Shown here: positions 20,188 through 34,200 of the stretch, one piece after another
How the letters are laid out: each line of letters opens with the position of its first letter
Numbering within the stretch: position 1 is the first letter of the stretch
Notes under the pieces: generated by a model
What the model was told of the DNA's origin: nothing
The model's input: only the letters and a program-made list of their open reading frames with translations
The model's database searches: none
NCBI GenBank assembly: GCA_000226015.1
Contig: JH154873.1
Location: forward strand, 112,159-159,433
Source: Mnemiopsis leidyi
Taxonomy: Eukaryota; Ctenophora; Tentaculata; Lobata; Bolinopsidae
Direction: 5' to 3'
DNA length: 47,275 bases
Position numbers and translations under genes: made by a program

Positions 20188-23100
20188 AGAAAAAACAACA
20201 AATTTCAAGAAAATAACAGTTTTTCTTAATTTACATGATAGGAGATTACAAGGATGGGTAAATTTATTTTATGGGTTAATTAGTTCATTGAAGATGTTTT
20301 TGTTTTTGGAATGTATAGATAGTGAGGCTGGGGCATTTTCATAAGTTGTATAATCATTATACAACAATATGATTTGATAGTATTTGCTTGTCAATTGGTT
20401 AGTATTTGTATATACTATATGATTATTTATATCAATTTTGGCCTAAGTAGGTTGCCCCGTCAAAAGAGCTGGACTCTTACAGGTGGTATCCTGGAACACA
20501 TATAAAGATCATTATATATAATAAATTATGTGCATGTTCCTATGTATAATTTTGTTACGAAATTTTATAAATTGAATTGAATTAAATATGCCGCCACGCA
20601 ATCGGTCCAATTTAAACGTCCTATGTTTTTCACAGTAATAAGTAATCTTAAAAACCGATACTTGATTCCACTTTTTATTGTCTCACAATTTGAGAGGTCA
20701 CTGGTCAGACCCTACCGAAGTGAACTAATGGTTAGAAGTCTGTAAGTAAATCCAGCACTTCTTTAATCCAGGCCAGCTCCAGCACATCCAGAACAAAATC
20801 CTTGCCACAGGCCTGGAACACATACAAGAACTTCTGTGCTCTAGGACTGAAAACAGCACTTGTCTCACTTTCAGTTTAAGAATTCATCAAGAAAAATAAG
20901 TAAAATGTCTAGCTTTTTTTATGGGTGGTATTTGAAGAAGCACTCATCCCCAGCAAACTTAGGGATTATCAAGGAGGGGTGCTTAACCATAGGTCAACGT
21001 CAGTTTTCTCGTATCATGTACATGGTGGATAAGGGGCTTGCACCATTGGTTGTTGGTGTCTGTGGTCTGTTGCTTGGTCAGTCAAACAATGGCTCACATA
21101 CTATTCCTCTATACTGCAATTACTGTAAGCAAACTTTTGGAAGATCGTGAAAAATCTGGATAAACAATGGATTTACAGCTGCAAAATCTCTTTAAGCATG
21201 GCAGTATGATACTGTGTCATTGACTAAATTTCAAAATAATAAGTTCAGCTTTCTAGGTTGTGAGTAGGTTTACACTTAACCTATTTGCTACTGACCAAGC
21301 TACTGCATAATATCAGTGCATGATATGAGGCTTAATTACTTTCTGTGAGTGTAATATATTGTTAATTGAGGGGAAGGAAAAAATCTTTCAAGTATAAAAG
21401 CCTCCGAGTAAATCTTAGCACATATCAGCAGACATCGTCGGAAGGACCTTCCATTGTGATGCTGTGAAATACTGGGAACAATTTGGCAAAGTAGTGGCTT
21501 GACAATGGTTTGTCCTGGAGGGACATTAGGATGATCGGTGTCTTTCAATAGTACAGATATGGAGACCGGTAACTTGATACAGGTGGTCAATGTTACAACA
21601 CTGCTGCCGGGAGAACAATCCAATAAATCATGGGACTGGGAGGTATCAGCTAACACACCTTCCCGCTTTTGTTGTGGTAATTCCACCAGTTTGTTTATGT
21701 TATCGGGGGCATGTATATCTGGCCATTTCTCGGGGTCCAGTCTACACAATCTGCAACCCCTCTGTTCATTTAACGTAATTTTTAAGTTATATCGTTGTAC
21801 TTGGAGTTTTCACACGAATATTTCGATACCCCATGTTTAGTTAGGGGCAATTCATCTGAATTTTGTTTCTTTTTAAGTCTATTCCAGGCACGTGCTGCTG
21901 GTTAACTTAATCAGATTTAGGCGAGGGTAATGACAACTCTCGAGTGGTTTGCAGCTCCAACACCTGGCACAGCACCTCAATTCAATTGATTGATCTTAAT
22001 GGGCGAAAAGTACTGTAACCCAACCAATTTACAGCTATCTCCTCAAATTATGCCCCAGCACGAAGTCAGCAGTAACAAATTCTCAGGAGAACACATATGT
22101 TCTTTGCAGCAGCCTAATACCCTCAAGTGTATCCAGACGAAAGTTTTCAGACTGCCCAGGGAGACTAATTGAAGACAGATCATTACCAGACATGAGTTTG
22201 GAATGTCGCCCTGAAACGAGTCCGACTGATGATGAGCCAGGAGAGGGCCGGCACGGTTGACTTGACACATAATGGTGTATTACGTTACAAGCTCCCCTTC
22301 TCCAGCAACTGACAACCCCAGCCTTCCCGTAATGATCAGCACTAATAGTTACCTGCCATATTTCTCTGGAGAGAGAGGTCATCCTCCACTTACATTTCTT
22401 CCTGACTCCTTGGAAACGTAGTCGCTACAGTATATACTTATATACCGGGGCTTGTTTTTAGTGAGCATGGTTCAGATCACTCTGCAGGAGCCTGTAAAGA
22501 TCACCTTGCTGCTTCTCTAGTCCTGCGTTTAGTGCTAAGATCACGAATTAAACAATTAAATAGATTCTGACAAGATTTCAATCTAGAATTTTCTAATCCG
22601 TAGGTGTCCTCTTGAATCATTACCGTTTATCTTCAATCATGTGCTCTGAACAGTGAACACGTGATGTCTTCGTGAAGAAACCGTCCTAGACATTATCAAA
22701 ATTATAACATGCTTACATGGTTGCAATTATAAGAGCTGATCACCCTGCCCCTAGTGCCGCAATGTATTAGACTTTAATGAGAGGCAAGCCGTCTTCTTTC
22801 GCCTTGGTTGGAGGAATTATTGAGGATCGATTATTTTTGTTGAGGAGGCAAAGATAAAGCTACCTTACATTTCAGACTTTTCAAAGTATAGGAATTACTG
22901 AATTAGTAAGTAATCCAATTAGTTTCAAATTATTTTTAGTTATTTGAAATCGGAATTTAAAAACGATCTTCATATATTTTATCTGTTGGGTCTGTTCGAA
23001 ACTAATTTGGTAGATTCCAAAGTATCTACACAATTTTTGCTCATCATTTCCTTTCACTATTATCTGAGATCAATGTATAATTTCAGAATGAAGCTCAACA

Positions 23101-24870
23101 AGCATCTCTTACTTTGTAAATCGCTAATCAACATTGTCGTCTAAGAACTATGATTGACAATTATAACTAATTGATGCGATCAAACGATCGAACTTGAGAG
23201 TACCCACTATCCAGTATAGTTGATAGCACCTCTAAATTGCTGATTGGGACATGCTAATTGCTTTGGTCAGACGGAACAAGCATAATTCGAGAACCGGTAA
23301 TTACATCACGTATGTACCTGGACTTAATTAGGCTTGTCGATATGAAGAGACCTACTCGGCAATTCCCCGTTACAAGCAATTTGTTGTCTAATTACCTGAT
23401 CTCTATTCCCTGGAGCACTCAGAAATCAATGACAAAACCTAGAGTAGGTTTGTTCTTTTACTTCTCTTCAACTGCCTTCTCGAGTTTAGTTAAAAGCCTT
23501 TAAACCGAAGGATTGATATTTGATTTGTTCAGCATTTGTGTTACGATGTAACACACACGGTGCTGGTCTCTGAGAACACCTTGAGCACTTGAACAGCTTG
23601 TTCGCAAATTACCGTTATTTTATATATTGACTGTTATTGAGTTTCGTCGAGTACCACTACTTTAAGAGGTTTTAGCAACAGAAATCGGTATAGCTAAATG
23701 TATTTAGGATGATATTACCCGAATGTGCGAAAGTAGAGTTCTGAAATTTACAGTTCTTTTCGCCATTTTAAAGTTTCTCTACTTAGTTATTTGACTCAAA
23801 TTTTGACTCAAGTTTTGAGCGTATAACTACATGTTCCGTAGACTCTAACGTTGTTGAGAAAATTTGATTCATCTGGTGCCTTGAAAATTTTCCGTTCCAG
23901 AATTCATCCATCACATAATCCCAACGTTCCTTACGAGTCTTTGATGATCAAGATTGGATCGTTCCTCAAACCTGTCCTTCACTACTTGATTGATCATCCG
24001 GGAATCCTTATCATCTTATCAACGGATGATGGAATTTCCCATTGGAGGTCGGTTGTACCGTACCAAGCCCCTTTGAGGCCCCGTCACCCAACGTCAAAAA
24101 CCAGGAGCACGTCTTGTCAATTAAACTTCACAGCTTCTAACCTCATTACGACTTGACTGTGATCGAATTCCTGTGCGTTTCGTTATCGGATTTGTTGGCC
24201 ACTGGTTTCGAGGACTACTCATTACGGGGATGTATTGATTGCCGATTCCTGGGAGACACATCATATTATGTTCGGCTAACTTTGTTTCCCACCCCCGTGA
24301 TTTAATGTCTGGGTATGTCCTGCTCCGGTGTACAGCTCCGAAACATTGCAGTTTCCCCGCTCCAGCTTTCCATCCGAAGTGGACTATCCACCATAATTGT
24401 TCTACATAGTTTCAGTTAATGACTTATTTTGTGTCGTTAGTCCTTCATGGCTGGCTCTCCGTTGATTGTATGGAAGGCATTGAGGTAAATGATCGTTGTT
24501 TTGAGCTCATAACTTTAACTGTCAAACACAGGTCAAGCAGATAGTTTTATACGGTTGATAACTCTCGGCTATAATTTGTAAAATATATAGCCTGCCAAAC
24601 TGCTCCCGGAGATCCTTCATCGTTATCGAATTTCTGGAAGCGTTTTCAATCTCGGTTCCGTATCGATGACGTATGATGATGCTAGAAGAAGCTGCCGCTT
24701 TCTTGAAACCCTCTGTAAATCTCCTCGGCTGTACCAACTTAATTATAAGGCGGGTGAGATATTTCACAAGTTTTCCTCTCACTCTCTCGGTTATTCGAGC
24801 ACTACATTTCTACTTACCTGCTGACCGCTACATCGTGATTCGGTAGCGAGAACCGAGAACTAAACTAGAG
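20188..24870. other. long stretch without a supported gene
   Basis: I see no exon with both splice consensus and coding-like composition. The longest open frames (20860-21150 plus; 21336-21749 and 22083-22382 minus; 23851-24156 plus) have no motif I recognise. 21336-22382 on the minus strand has somewhat coding-like composition and could be an old pseudogene or element. CACGTG occurs at 22658-22663. Confidence 0.4.
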
Positions 24871-24879
24871 GCCGTCGTG

Positions 24880-25022
24880 CCAGTAACCTGAACCGACAAT
24901 TGGTCGTCAGGCCGTCTCCTGTCCCGCCAATCAGACGGTAGCTGTTGCGCCACGTGATAGGAATGAATTGTCAGTCAGTTGTTGCCGGGTAACACGAGCG
25001 GGCTTTGCTGGGATCACGTGAA
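24880..25022. promoter_or_regulatory. CCAAT / RFX X-box / E-box cluster
   Basis: Within about 140 bases: ATTGG (24899-24903), CCAAT (24927-24931), CACGTG (24951-24956), an RFX X-box GTTGCC-G-GGTAAC (24981-24993) and CACGTG (25015-25020). GC content is raised over the flanks. This combination resembles a metazoan proximal promoter (NF-Y, RFX and USF/MITF-type sites). No adjacent gene is certain; a weak first-exon candidate lies about 1 kb downstream on the plus strand. Confidence 0.5.
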
Positions 25023-26038
25023 CAGCTGAGTTGTAACAACTTTAGAGTTCATACGAGATAGTGAGACACGCGTATAGTTCTAATCCTATTATTCTTTCTC
25101 AAAGTCGTCTATTTTATTAACTTTTTCCTATTCCACTTCGTATAATTCTATACTCCCAAATTAGATTATACGTTTTCTTTGTTTATCTAGATCGTGGTTT
25201 TTGTTTATCCCTGATCCTGGTTTTCAATGCGCTCTTTAGTCTTTGTTCTTGTAGGTATTATATGACTATTTTTTGCGGAAATTTTGATTTGCCCTTTGAT
25301 GGTAATTAACTCTTTAAATCTTAGGAATATGTTTAACTGTATGTGAGAACGCATGAGAACCTTTTTTTCGGATTTCTTCTGGTAGTCCTGTATCAGGATA
25401 ATCTTGTGCAGCAATCATTCAGCTTGTCAGCAGCCAAATGTCTGATGTCAATTGTTTAAATATTCTTTCTGGGAAAATATTTAACGTTTTTCGTTGTTCA
25501 TTTTAATTTGTTCTACCTTAGTTCTTGATGTTTATTACTGTAAAGATTAACATGCGATAGCAGTCGACTTCTGAGACTAAGGTAAAATTTTTAACAAATC
25601 ACTCTTGGGAGGAAGCTTTTTCCCCTACAAATACATTGCCATCTGAACTAAATAGGGTTCTGTAGACATGTAAGAGATACGAGTGTCACTTGAATATCCA
25701 CAAGCTCTGGATGGCGTCAAAATATTTGTGTTATTTTTCAAGTTGACATATGTTGTGTCGACTTGAAAACCTATGAATTCGTCGTCAGCACTTTTATAAA
25801 CAGGTATTGTTACGCAAATCGTCAATATCACGCTTTGTAGTATTATCAGTGTACCAGTCTGATCTTGACATTTTTTAGATCATGCTTAGTATTGTCGACA
25901 TCATGTCCTATTGAATTTGTCAAGTGAAGCCGTTGTACTTAGTGAGTTAGTGGTAAACATGAAACTGATCAGACAACAAAAACCAATCAATTCACTCTGT
26001 GTTGGCTGTAAAAACAAATCTCCCGTTTTGATAATGAA
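25023..26038. other. gene-free stretch
   Basis: AT-rich. No domain, repeat or promoter signal that I can support. Confidence 0.4.
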
Positions 26039-26167
26039 ATGTCAGATTTAGCGTCAAGCTCGGTGGGACACGTGACTGGACTTCACTCCAATTTAAACTA
26101 TTTCCCACACACCTTATTGAGGGATGGGTCTAATGAACGGGACAAACAAAACATAAGCAACAATTTT
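26039..26167 (+). CDS. weak candidate first coding exon, unknown gene
   Basis: ATG at 26039 opens 43 codons that run exactly to a strong donor (CAATTTT/GTAAGTAC) in phase 0. The peptide (beginning MSDLASSSVGHVTGLHSNLN) has no known domain. The reading frame continues past the donor to 26335, which weakens the case. It is not phase-compatible with the E-protein exon 1 start codon, so it is not an obvious alternative start for that gene. A chance open frame is a real possibility. Confidence 0.2.
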
Positions 26168-27720
26168 GTAAGTACGGTGCTGCTTGAGAGATTTCAATTA
26201 ATTTGTATCTTACCTCTCCCTTATTTGTCCCGTGCCCTCAGCGTGGGCTGCTACAAATTTGTAGGAGACCCCATCAACCCTGCAGTTGATAGAGTCATCA
26301 GAGGGCAGATAAAATGGCCAATTAAATATATCTGATACACATCGGCACCACTTGATATTTAGCTTGACGGAAAAATAACGTTTCTACACAGTGAAAGAGA
26401 TCCCATCTAATTGCATTTTCTCAAAACAATGACATTTGACAGATAAGTGTAAAATTGACCAATTTAATCTCTCTCTAAAAATCGTTTGATCTCCAATCTC
26501 CTTCATTTAAATCACGTATCAAAGGTCCCTGTAGTTCCATATAAGAGAGCTGCTATTAAGCAATTATAGGGCAGATGAGCAGCTCGCGTTAAATCACGGC
26601 AATCAAACAATAGAACCTTCTTCTAAAGCAGCTATCCCTGTCTGGATAAAACCACAAACTCGTTTAAATCAGCTCTTAAAGAGATCGCGTTAATGTTCTA
26701 ATTGCAAGTGAGGTACTTTCATGTTAATGGAGTTTAATGAGTCGGATTAACTTAGATTGACCCGTCGAGAGACCCTGAGGAGGACCGACACCCTCCTCCC
26801 TGAAACTCAATATCCAGATCTTGACCTGCCGACCTGATCATTGACCAAGTCTGTGGTGCAATAGCCTGCGTTTTGCCGAGCACACTTCCCTGCTGTTTCA
26901 GTCCATATCGCCCCGGTTTGTAATTATTAATTGTGCTGCTCGGAGGTGCAGCTGTGTCTCCTGGGACATCATCTCCCCTGGTGTTGGTTTACCTTGGTTG
27001 CTCCACTTTCGTCCAGCCGTTTCTAAGGTTGCCATTTTTGGAAAGTTTGTCTGCTTTAAAATGTTGTTCTGTTTCGGTGAGAATAAAAATGCGGAGATCC
27101 CACATGCTACTGTGATTTTACTTTTGCTCTTGACGCTGCACCTAGGGATGCGACCAATACGCCCTCAGGGAGGGAGATCTCTCTTAATCAACCAGGGCAA
27201 ATGGTCTAATAGCTCAATAATCTTTATTTTCACTATGAATAGTAATGAGTTTTTGTTATTAGAGCTCCCTTGAAAGTGCATTTTTGACAAATTGGGGATC
27301 TCTTAATTCATGAAATGCACTTCGATTGATACTTGCACTGTGCACTTTGTACATGAAACACATTGCCGAGCCTTTTTCTAGGATCTTGTACTTGTTCCTG
27401 AACAGCTTGTCTCTGACACTTGTTGACCGTTAGCTGTAGTATCTATGACCGCCTTACAGGTTCTCTCCCTACAGGCACACATCTCTGGATATCATACCTG
27501 TGACACCTTCCAATTATGTATTCACACAATCCATGGCTCGAGTTGAAGACAGATGGTGTCCGCTAAAAATAAGCTGGTCACGCTGAAACTTTCAAGTTGA
27601 GCGATGTACTGAGTCGACAGTGTTGGCGCGTGTTGTGTTCCTTCTGTAGTTAAACTTGTGGAGTTGCCACACTCCAGGCACTCACACGCTTTATCAGCTC
27701 GTTATTTTGTAGTCTACACA
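26168..27720. other. gene-free stretch
   Basis: No exon supported. The frames at 26933-27115 and 26998-27273 overlap in different frames and have no recognisable motif. Confidence 0.4.
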
Positions 27721-28370
27721 CCTCTCATCCATCACGTGACACGTCTTTTGACCAATCAGCTCGTCTGATTATAGTCCCGTGATTTGGTCGAGGCGTGCGA
27801 TTGGTTCTGCATCGCCAGACTCGCGTTGGCATTGGTCCTGCAATAAATCTACGTTAGAAAAGTTTCCTAAGCAATCTACATATTAACTATATTATCTCAG
27901 TGGGAGTTTTTGAAAATATATCCTAGATCATTTGTTAGCATGAAGACTAGTCATGTGACATCATCACGCCCCGTCATTGGTCAGCTTATTACTTTCGGTG
28001 CGGACATTGGTCACTAGGTAACGGATACGTGATAGGTTCGGTTTGAGAGGTGTAATAGTGCTGCGAGTTGTTTAAAAACGTTGGATTATCGTTGAAATAG
28101 AGGTAGGGTGTTAGTGACACAGTGGGATGGTGTTATTGTCATGGCAACACGTTTTGAGGTGCAACTCCACGGCCGCCATCCACTACAGGATGAGTTGTTA
28201 TAATATGAGGGCCAGCCATTAGATTAACCAATTGTGCTGCCGAGTCTCGAACTAGGTGCACGTGCTGTAACCATGGTGACACGTGCAACCTCGCGCGACC
28301 AATCCATACAGCTTACCACATCACGTGTCATAAGATTGGACCACTGAGTTTAGCTGATAAGTCACGTGAA
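27721..28370. promoter_or_regulatory. regulatory cluster: CCAAT, CACGTG and X-box-like sites
   Basis: Holds repeated CCAAT/ATTGG boxes (for example GACCAATCAG near 27749, ATTGG near 27801, 27831, 27976, 28006, and CCAAT near 28300) and five CACGTG sites (27733, 28259, 28280, 28322, 28363). X-box-like inverted sites are also present: GTCACTAGGTAAC near 28010, a half-site GTCATGGCAAC at 28138 and GTAACCATGGTGAC at 28267. It lies about 3 kb upstream of the E-protein coding start on the same strand, so a distal promoter or enhancer of that gene is one reading. A promoter of an unrecognised non-coding transcript is another. Confidence 0.5.
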
Positions 28371-30312
28371 AGATCTTTAATTTTTGGCGGACATTTAGCT
28401 GAAAAGGAAGATCGAGTTTCATATAATGTCGAAATGTATTGCTATTTGCATGCTCAGGGGTACTGACTACTGTCCTGAATGAACCCTGATCTTGAGCAGT
28501 TCGGGTTTAGCTCCAGCCATTATCCCTATTTATGGCTGTATTTATAAGCGCTAGAACCTTAGCATATAACAAAGCACCTAAAAATTAGATTTCGGAGATT
28601 ATTTTTCCACACAAAGAGTACTTGGGCCTATATGTTTGATTAGGTCCTTTCTCGAGGCAATGTCCAGAATTTCGTGGAAACGGAGGAGTTGAATGCTACT
28701 AAGTACTTACTAAAATATTTTTTGTTCATTTAAAAGTGGTTAACGACAATGATTTTAAAAAATCAAATTCGAATGAATCAAAAAACTTAACGTTTGCAAA
28801 ACTTTTTACAAAACATAGTCATCATCAAACTTTTTGATAATGTTCAAGTATCTAAATTCTAGCTAGTCATTCATAAGACCAAATAATATTGGATTTCGAA
28901 TATTAAAGTATATACCAAATTTTATGGTATCTTGAGTACATAACTTGAGGACTACAGACAACCGTTACTACCTGTAGACATTTGATCAGCTGCAATAGTA
29001 TAATTTCGTGTACAAGTGAAGCTAACTTTTTCCTCTTGTCTGTTTCCAGAGCTGTTCAAGACGGAAGACTAATGCGAAGGTGTTCTGACGTTTACTATTT
29101 AGCTCAACATCACATCAGTGTTCTTCTACCAGTTCCATTTATCTGCTCTAAATCCCTCCAATGTAATAAAACTAAAGAACGAGCTTTCAACATAGAACTC
29201 AAGCCAACTTGGTCTGAAGTCGTTACTCAAACTTGATTTTGTGTCTCGAAATGTTGAGTTTGGTCTAAGATCTCGCCATGTCTAGCTGTAGCAACACAAT
29301 TAACAGCTCAATTATTCAGGGTCCTCTAATGGGGTTCCGATATTCACAATTCTAATTAGATTGAGACAGAGAGGCACATAATACCCCACCAGCGAGTTGG
29401 TCAGTGCGAGCTATTGTTATGTTTAGACTATCAAATTGCACTTCGAGTGTGTGTCACAGCCCCACGGTGGTTGGTGACGGTCCTCGCCATGTTTTGTTGG
29501 TTCCTCCTATCCTTTGTGTCTGCCAGTTTGTGTTAGTGCGGTTCCCGGTTGTGCTTGCTCGGTCCGCATGAGCAAGAGAGCGGCAAACTAGCTCCGAGGT
29601 CAGGGTGATGTGCTGTATGAAACGACATTAAACCAGGGATTTAGTCGTGTTTTGCTGCCAGCTGGTGCGCGCTGCGTCAGCCATCTGCTGAGGAAGACAC
29701 AGCACACATACCACCAAGTAGAGGTAATCTTATTGATAATCTGCAGCCCTGCACAGATCAGAACCCCATCTGGTGGGCCGGTCAGGACAGACTCAGGACA
29801 GACGGCAGATCAGAGACAGACAGCAGTAGGATGGGACACCAGCTGACAGTCCGGACATCAGGGAGCATTGCCCCGTGCTGCTCCTCCTATACGGCACCCG
29901 CTCTGGATTGAACTGTAGTCAGCAGGAACTTCGCGTTCTTCCCCACTTCTTCTTTACTAGGGCGCTACATTCAAACTATATCCGCAGGACTGATTTGAAA
30001 TCATCTTGTCCTGTGTCCACATTTCGCATTCCAGTTTAATGTCCTGTTTACGTGACCTTACCAGAGCCACCTTGAACTGTTGCATGTTCAGATGGAGTAG
30101 GGCGTAAGAGAGATCTCAGCTCCATTAACGGAGCAGTTCAGCAGTGGGTACAAAAGTGCTCCACCCTTTCAAGGCCAGACCCCCGGAGGTTGATAGAAAC
30201 TAATTTAAGAGAGGCCAAACTCAGGAGATCGTTATCAAAATGACGTCCACACAATGCTACAATGACTTACAGACACAGACAAAAGATACAAACAGGTTCA
30301 CTAACTCACTCA
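28371..30312. other. gene-free stretch upstream of the E-protein gene
   Basis: No supported exon. An acceptor-like TTTCCAG at 29043-29049 precedes an open frame to 29236, but there is no matching donor and no domain. GC content rises from about 29.4 to 30.2 kb without recognisable coding content. Confidence 0.4.
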
Positions 30313-30377
30313 TTCACACGCACACCCACTCACACACACACCCACACACACACGCACACACACACACACACACACAC
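30313..30377. repeat. (CA)n microsatellite
   Basis: Nearly pure CA dinucleotides with scattered CCCA and CG interruptions. Confidence 0.95.
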
Positions 30378-31085
30378 TCCTAAATACCACTGTGCTATCC
30401 CTCTAGCTCGCGAACGACTGCCCGGGATTTCCGATCTAACTAATATGATTTAAACTCAAGCAAGCAGCATCACGTGGTCCAATAACAATCTACTAGATTG
30501 GACTTTTTTAGTTCTTTTAATCTTTTCAAATTTCTCACTAGTCGCTCTGAGGACCGTTAAGGCGAGGTGTGCTAATTATTTTGCGTTTTACGTTGTGTTT
30601 TTGTGCTGGTCTACTTCCCCTTGCTCCGGGTGCTTGCGTAATGCTTGCGTAATTGTTGACAGTCCTTATTAAATTCAGTCATTGATAATTCTGGAAAAGG
30701 ATAGGGTGCGCAACGTGAAAGAATCTGTAATTATGAAATACGGTCTTGGTGTAAACTGCGAACTTTCGCTCATTCTGATGAATTATACTGGGCTATGTGA
30801 CCCTCGTGACCCCTTAATCGACTGGTAGGGTGGACTCGATCTCTAAAATCCTACCCTTACAACGAGCTCAATCCCCATCTTAAGTCAGTAATCGCCCCAT
30901 AATTACGACTTACGGTGAACACGTGCCGAATAAGAATTTTCTCTTGGCGGTTCGGTAACAGGCCAGCTAGGGGGTGGACGGTAAAACTGTAGATCGATAG
31001 GAGAGAAATGAGTACTAATTTAAAATTTTGATAATTTAGGGGGTCTCAGACTGCACTACCGCCGGGTAATGGGTAGCTTTCATCT

Positions 31086-31094
31086 TATAAATAG
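31086..31094 (+). promoter_or_regulatory. TATA box of the E-protein gene
   Basis: TATAAATAG matches the TATA consensus and lies 173 bases before the start codon, predicting initiation near 31115-31120 and a leader of about 140 bases. A very short upstream reading frame (ATG at 31138, three codons) lies in that leader. A CACGTG box is 160 bases further upstream (30920-30925). Confidence 0.55.
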
Positions 31095-31258
31095 CTGCCG
31101 TGCAGCGGTCCTCAAACGTATTTGCAGATCTGTTTGCATGGTTCTATAACATCTCTACTAGTTCCTATTGATCATTTCTGCCAATAATTTACCAGCAATC
31201 CTTCGATTTCTGTGTCTATTTCTATTTTCTACTCACAATTCCATATTTGTCCAGCAAA

Positions 31259-34200
31259 ATGACCCAGTATGGCATACCGAGCGCAGGCTCACACTACAGA
31301 CCGTACGCGACGGGTATGATCAGGTTCTCCCCGCCCGCCACCTCCACGCGCATCCTCCCCCAAGAAACGTTCTGTTACCCAGAGTACAGCGTGGGGTATG
31401 GGGGACCCTGCGCATACCCTCCTCCTGGAGTCAAGGACGAAGATCCCTCCTTCTCCCTCCCCGGCTTCTCTCTGAACGGTGAGTTTACCTCCTTCTTTTG
31501 CTCCACATTTGATTTTTTTAAACCATGATCAACTTTGCTCAATGATCTCTTGTTAATCCGATGATTTTTGTTACTGCGAAGGAAGGACTGAAGGATTACA
31601 TCATGATTGATATGACCAGGTTGATACCCGGCGCAGATTCCCATCCAGTCCCAATATCTAGACATGTTTTGCCTTCTGTCTGGCCGGACAGGGTCTGAAC
31701 TACTGATAAGACCGATAAGGGACGCTCACAACAAGTTGCAATTAGCTGAAGGTGTCAAACGGGACACCTTCTACTGGGGGATTCCTCAAAACCACCCATT
31801 ATCTCATTACCTGTGAGGAAGTCAGGGAAGGTTCCCTTTGACCCGGCCCGGCTGTAATGTCGAGCTATTAACCGTGCTACGTCCCTACAGTGTGTGCCTA
31901 GAGCCGGATCCCCGGCACTGTTAACCGGCTTGCTGATAAGAGGAGGGCACTGTTGTTGTGATTACCGCCAAATCGATCGATAACAATCCAAATTTGAGTC
32001 TTACAAGATTCCATCTTCCTCCAAATTCTGAAGGTGGATCAGCAAACTGGGCTTATTAATATAACTAGGACTGATTCGTCCTTCAGCCACTTTCTAAGTT
32101 GCAACCACCTTCATTTTGTAAATAAAAAACTTCTTTCCAACTGCGGAAGTCAGAACAAAGGACTAGATGTGCTCCTCCATGTATGTCTCAATTCCCAAGT
32201 GAATAATTGAGCACCTGTGCATTGTGAAGAACACCGGCCCATGCTGTCTGTAGGGTAGCAGTGCTGAATAAGGATTCTGTTACTTCAACCTTACCCTTCA
32301 AATTTCAATCTCTTCTTATTAAATCACGTGCTTTATCGGCGATTGGTCTGTAGCTATGTCAAAGCCATGTTAAAATAACAGGATTTTCCTGTGTGATTTA
32401 AAAACATAATAATTCAGAATTCTGTATATCGCATCATCAATGATGAAATATACAATTAAATAAACGGCAAGATCAAGTCTAATTTATCGGCATTTCCATT
32501 CGCTATCGTAACAGTGTAAGACGAGAATAGCACAATAATTTAAAATCCAGACACACATTGCACAACCTGCCGAGTACCTACAGCCCAGACAAAACAGTCG
32601 ACCAGGGCCCCCTCTCTTTCCCTCCCTGATATGACCACATTAGATCAACGCATCCTCCAGTCCCTCCACCTCGAGCTGATAATCAGCGTTATAATCACCG
32701 CTAGAGATCAGCAATATTTAACGGTCTACTGCCATCACACCAGCATTTTCCATGTGTTACTCATATTCGGTATTAATCATGCTATTGACTTACAATCCGA
32801 GACTATTATAGTTTAATATAGTAACATGTCGCAGTCACTTTGTCTTTAATGATTTTACTTCGGCTTAAACTCTGGCCCTTTGAAGTCTTGCAGTTTTACG
32901 AGATTTCAATGGTTTTATCAACGGTACTTGACTTATATTTGAAGTTGTTAGTTTCACGTAAATTTTTATTTGTTATTAATCAGCTTATAAGTACAATTAA
33001 AGAAATGAAAAGTTTTGTTACTTTGGTATCTTGCTTTTCTACCATGCAACTTGCTGTCAAATTCTCAATTTATTCACAAGGCTTCGGAAGCATTTTAAAC
33101 TGAAGTATTATCAATACTGAGTATCAAGTTTGGCATTTTAGTTTGCTGTTTTCAAAATTATAAATCCATTGACAATGCTACGGAAGCAGCCTTATCTGAA
33201 GAATCATAAACTCTTATCAACTAAAAAACCCCCTCATTAAAAATCAATTGTCCCAAATTCAACTTATGAAGTTGCCCAAAAACAATATCGAATTCTGAAT
33301 AAAACTTAAGAGCTCAACAAAAACCCGCCTTTATCCTGTAAGTTCTCTCATAAAGATATAGCATGTATAATATTACACTCATATAGTGGTCCCCCTGTGT
33401 GGTGATAGAATTCGGTCTAAAAATCGAGTTATACGGCCGGCTATAATCCAGTTAAAGTGGGCTACGAGTTGACAATGGATGAAACTATATCAGCCCTGAA
33501 GACGGTTACTCAACCACACCACACCATTCTCTCAGTCTCTCTCCCTTTCTGCGATCGTTTAGTATTTTGTTAGCATATAGTTAGCGTTGGTTGCTCACAT
33601 TTTACCACCTAGGGTACCGTATCCTGTGGATGCGAGATCGAAGAGTTAGGGTGGCCAATAATAATCATAATCGCGCCGAGGAACGCTAGAGCTTTAATCC
33701 CCGGTAGTTTCTGTAATTAGTGGGTCCGCAGAGCTGGAATAATTAAGTGAAACCCAATACTCTCAATTATAGCTCGATCTTTCTCGCTGGCTAGCTCAAT
33801 GCGCACTACACCTACCGCGAGTTAACATCTTTAGCTCTCGGCGAGGGAGCCAGAAACTCAGAAAGAGAGCGAGAGAGAGAGTTGGCCCTTTGTTTTATAT
33901 ATACACAACTTCTATAGCCGTGGTTTTCTGATCTCTTTACTTCGTCTTGTTTTGTAGCAAAAGTGGGAGCTCTTTTTGTTAGTGTAGCTTCTGCTGCTTG
34001 GGCGGATGGCACTTCTAAATCTACTATTGAGTTAGTTGTTTATGATAATTTTTACGGTAAATCTATAAACCCAAAAAACGTTGTATTCACGAGCTTTGGA
34101 AACCGACGAAATATATAAGTCAGATTTCTAACAAGTTCTGCTTTACCTCGAGAACCATGCCTTTGAACAAGGTGTCAGTAAACTGACGGATAACTTCCCC

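Noticed and set aside
21336..22382. Minus-strand open frames with somewhat coding-like composition
   Set aside because: No motif, no consistent splice sites and no family resemblance; left as unassigned.
23851..24156. 101-codon plus-strand frame
   Set aside because: No recognisable domain, no splice support; probably chance.
29895..29970. Minus-strand AGTTCAATCC resembling a tRNA B-box
   Set aside because: The upstream sequence does not form a D-arm or acceptor stem.
31168..31482. 104-codon frame overlapping E-protein exon 1
   Set aside because: It uses a different frame from the exon-1 peptide, which alone joins in phase to exons 2-8.
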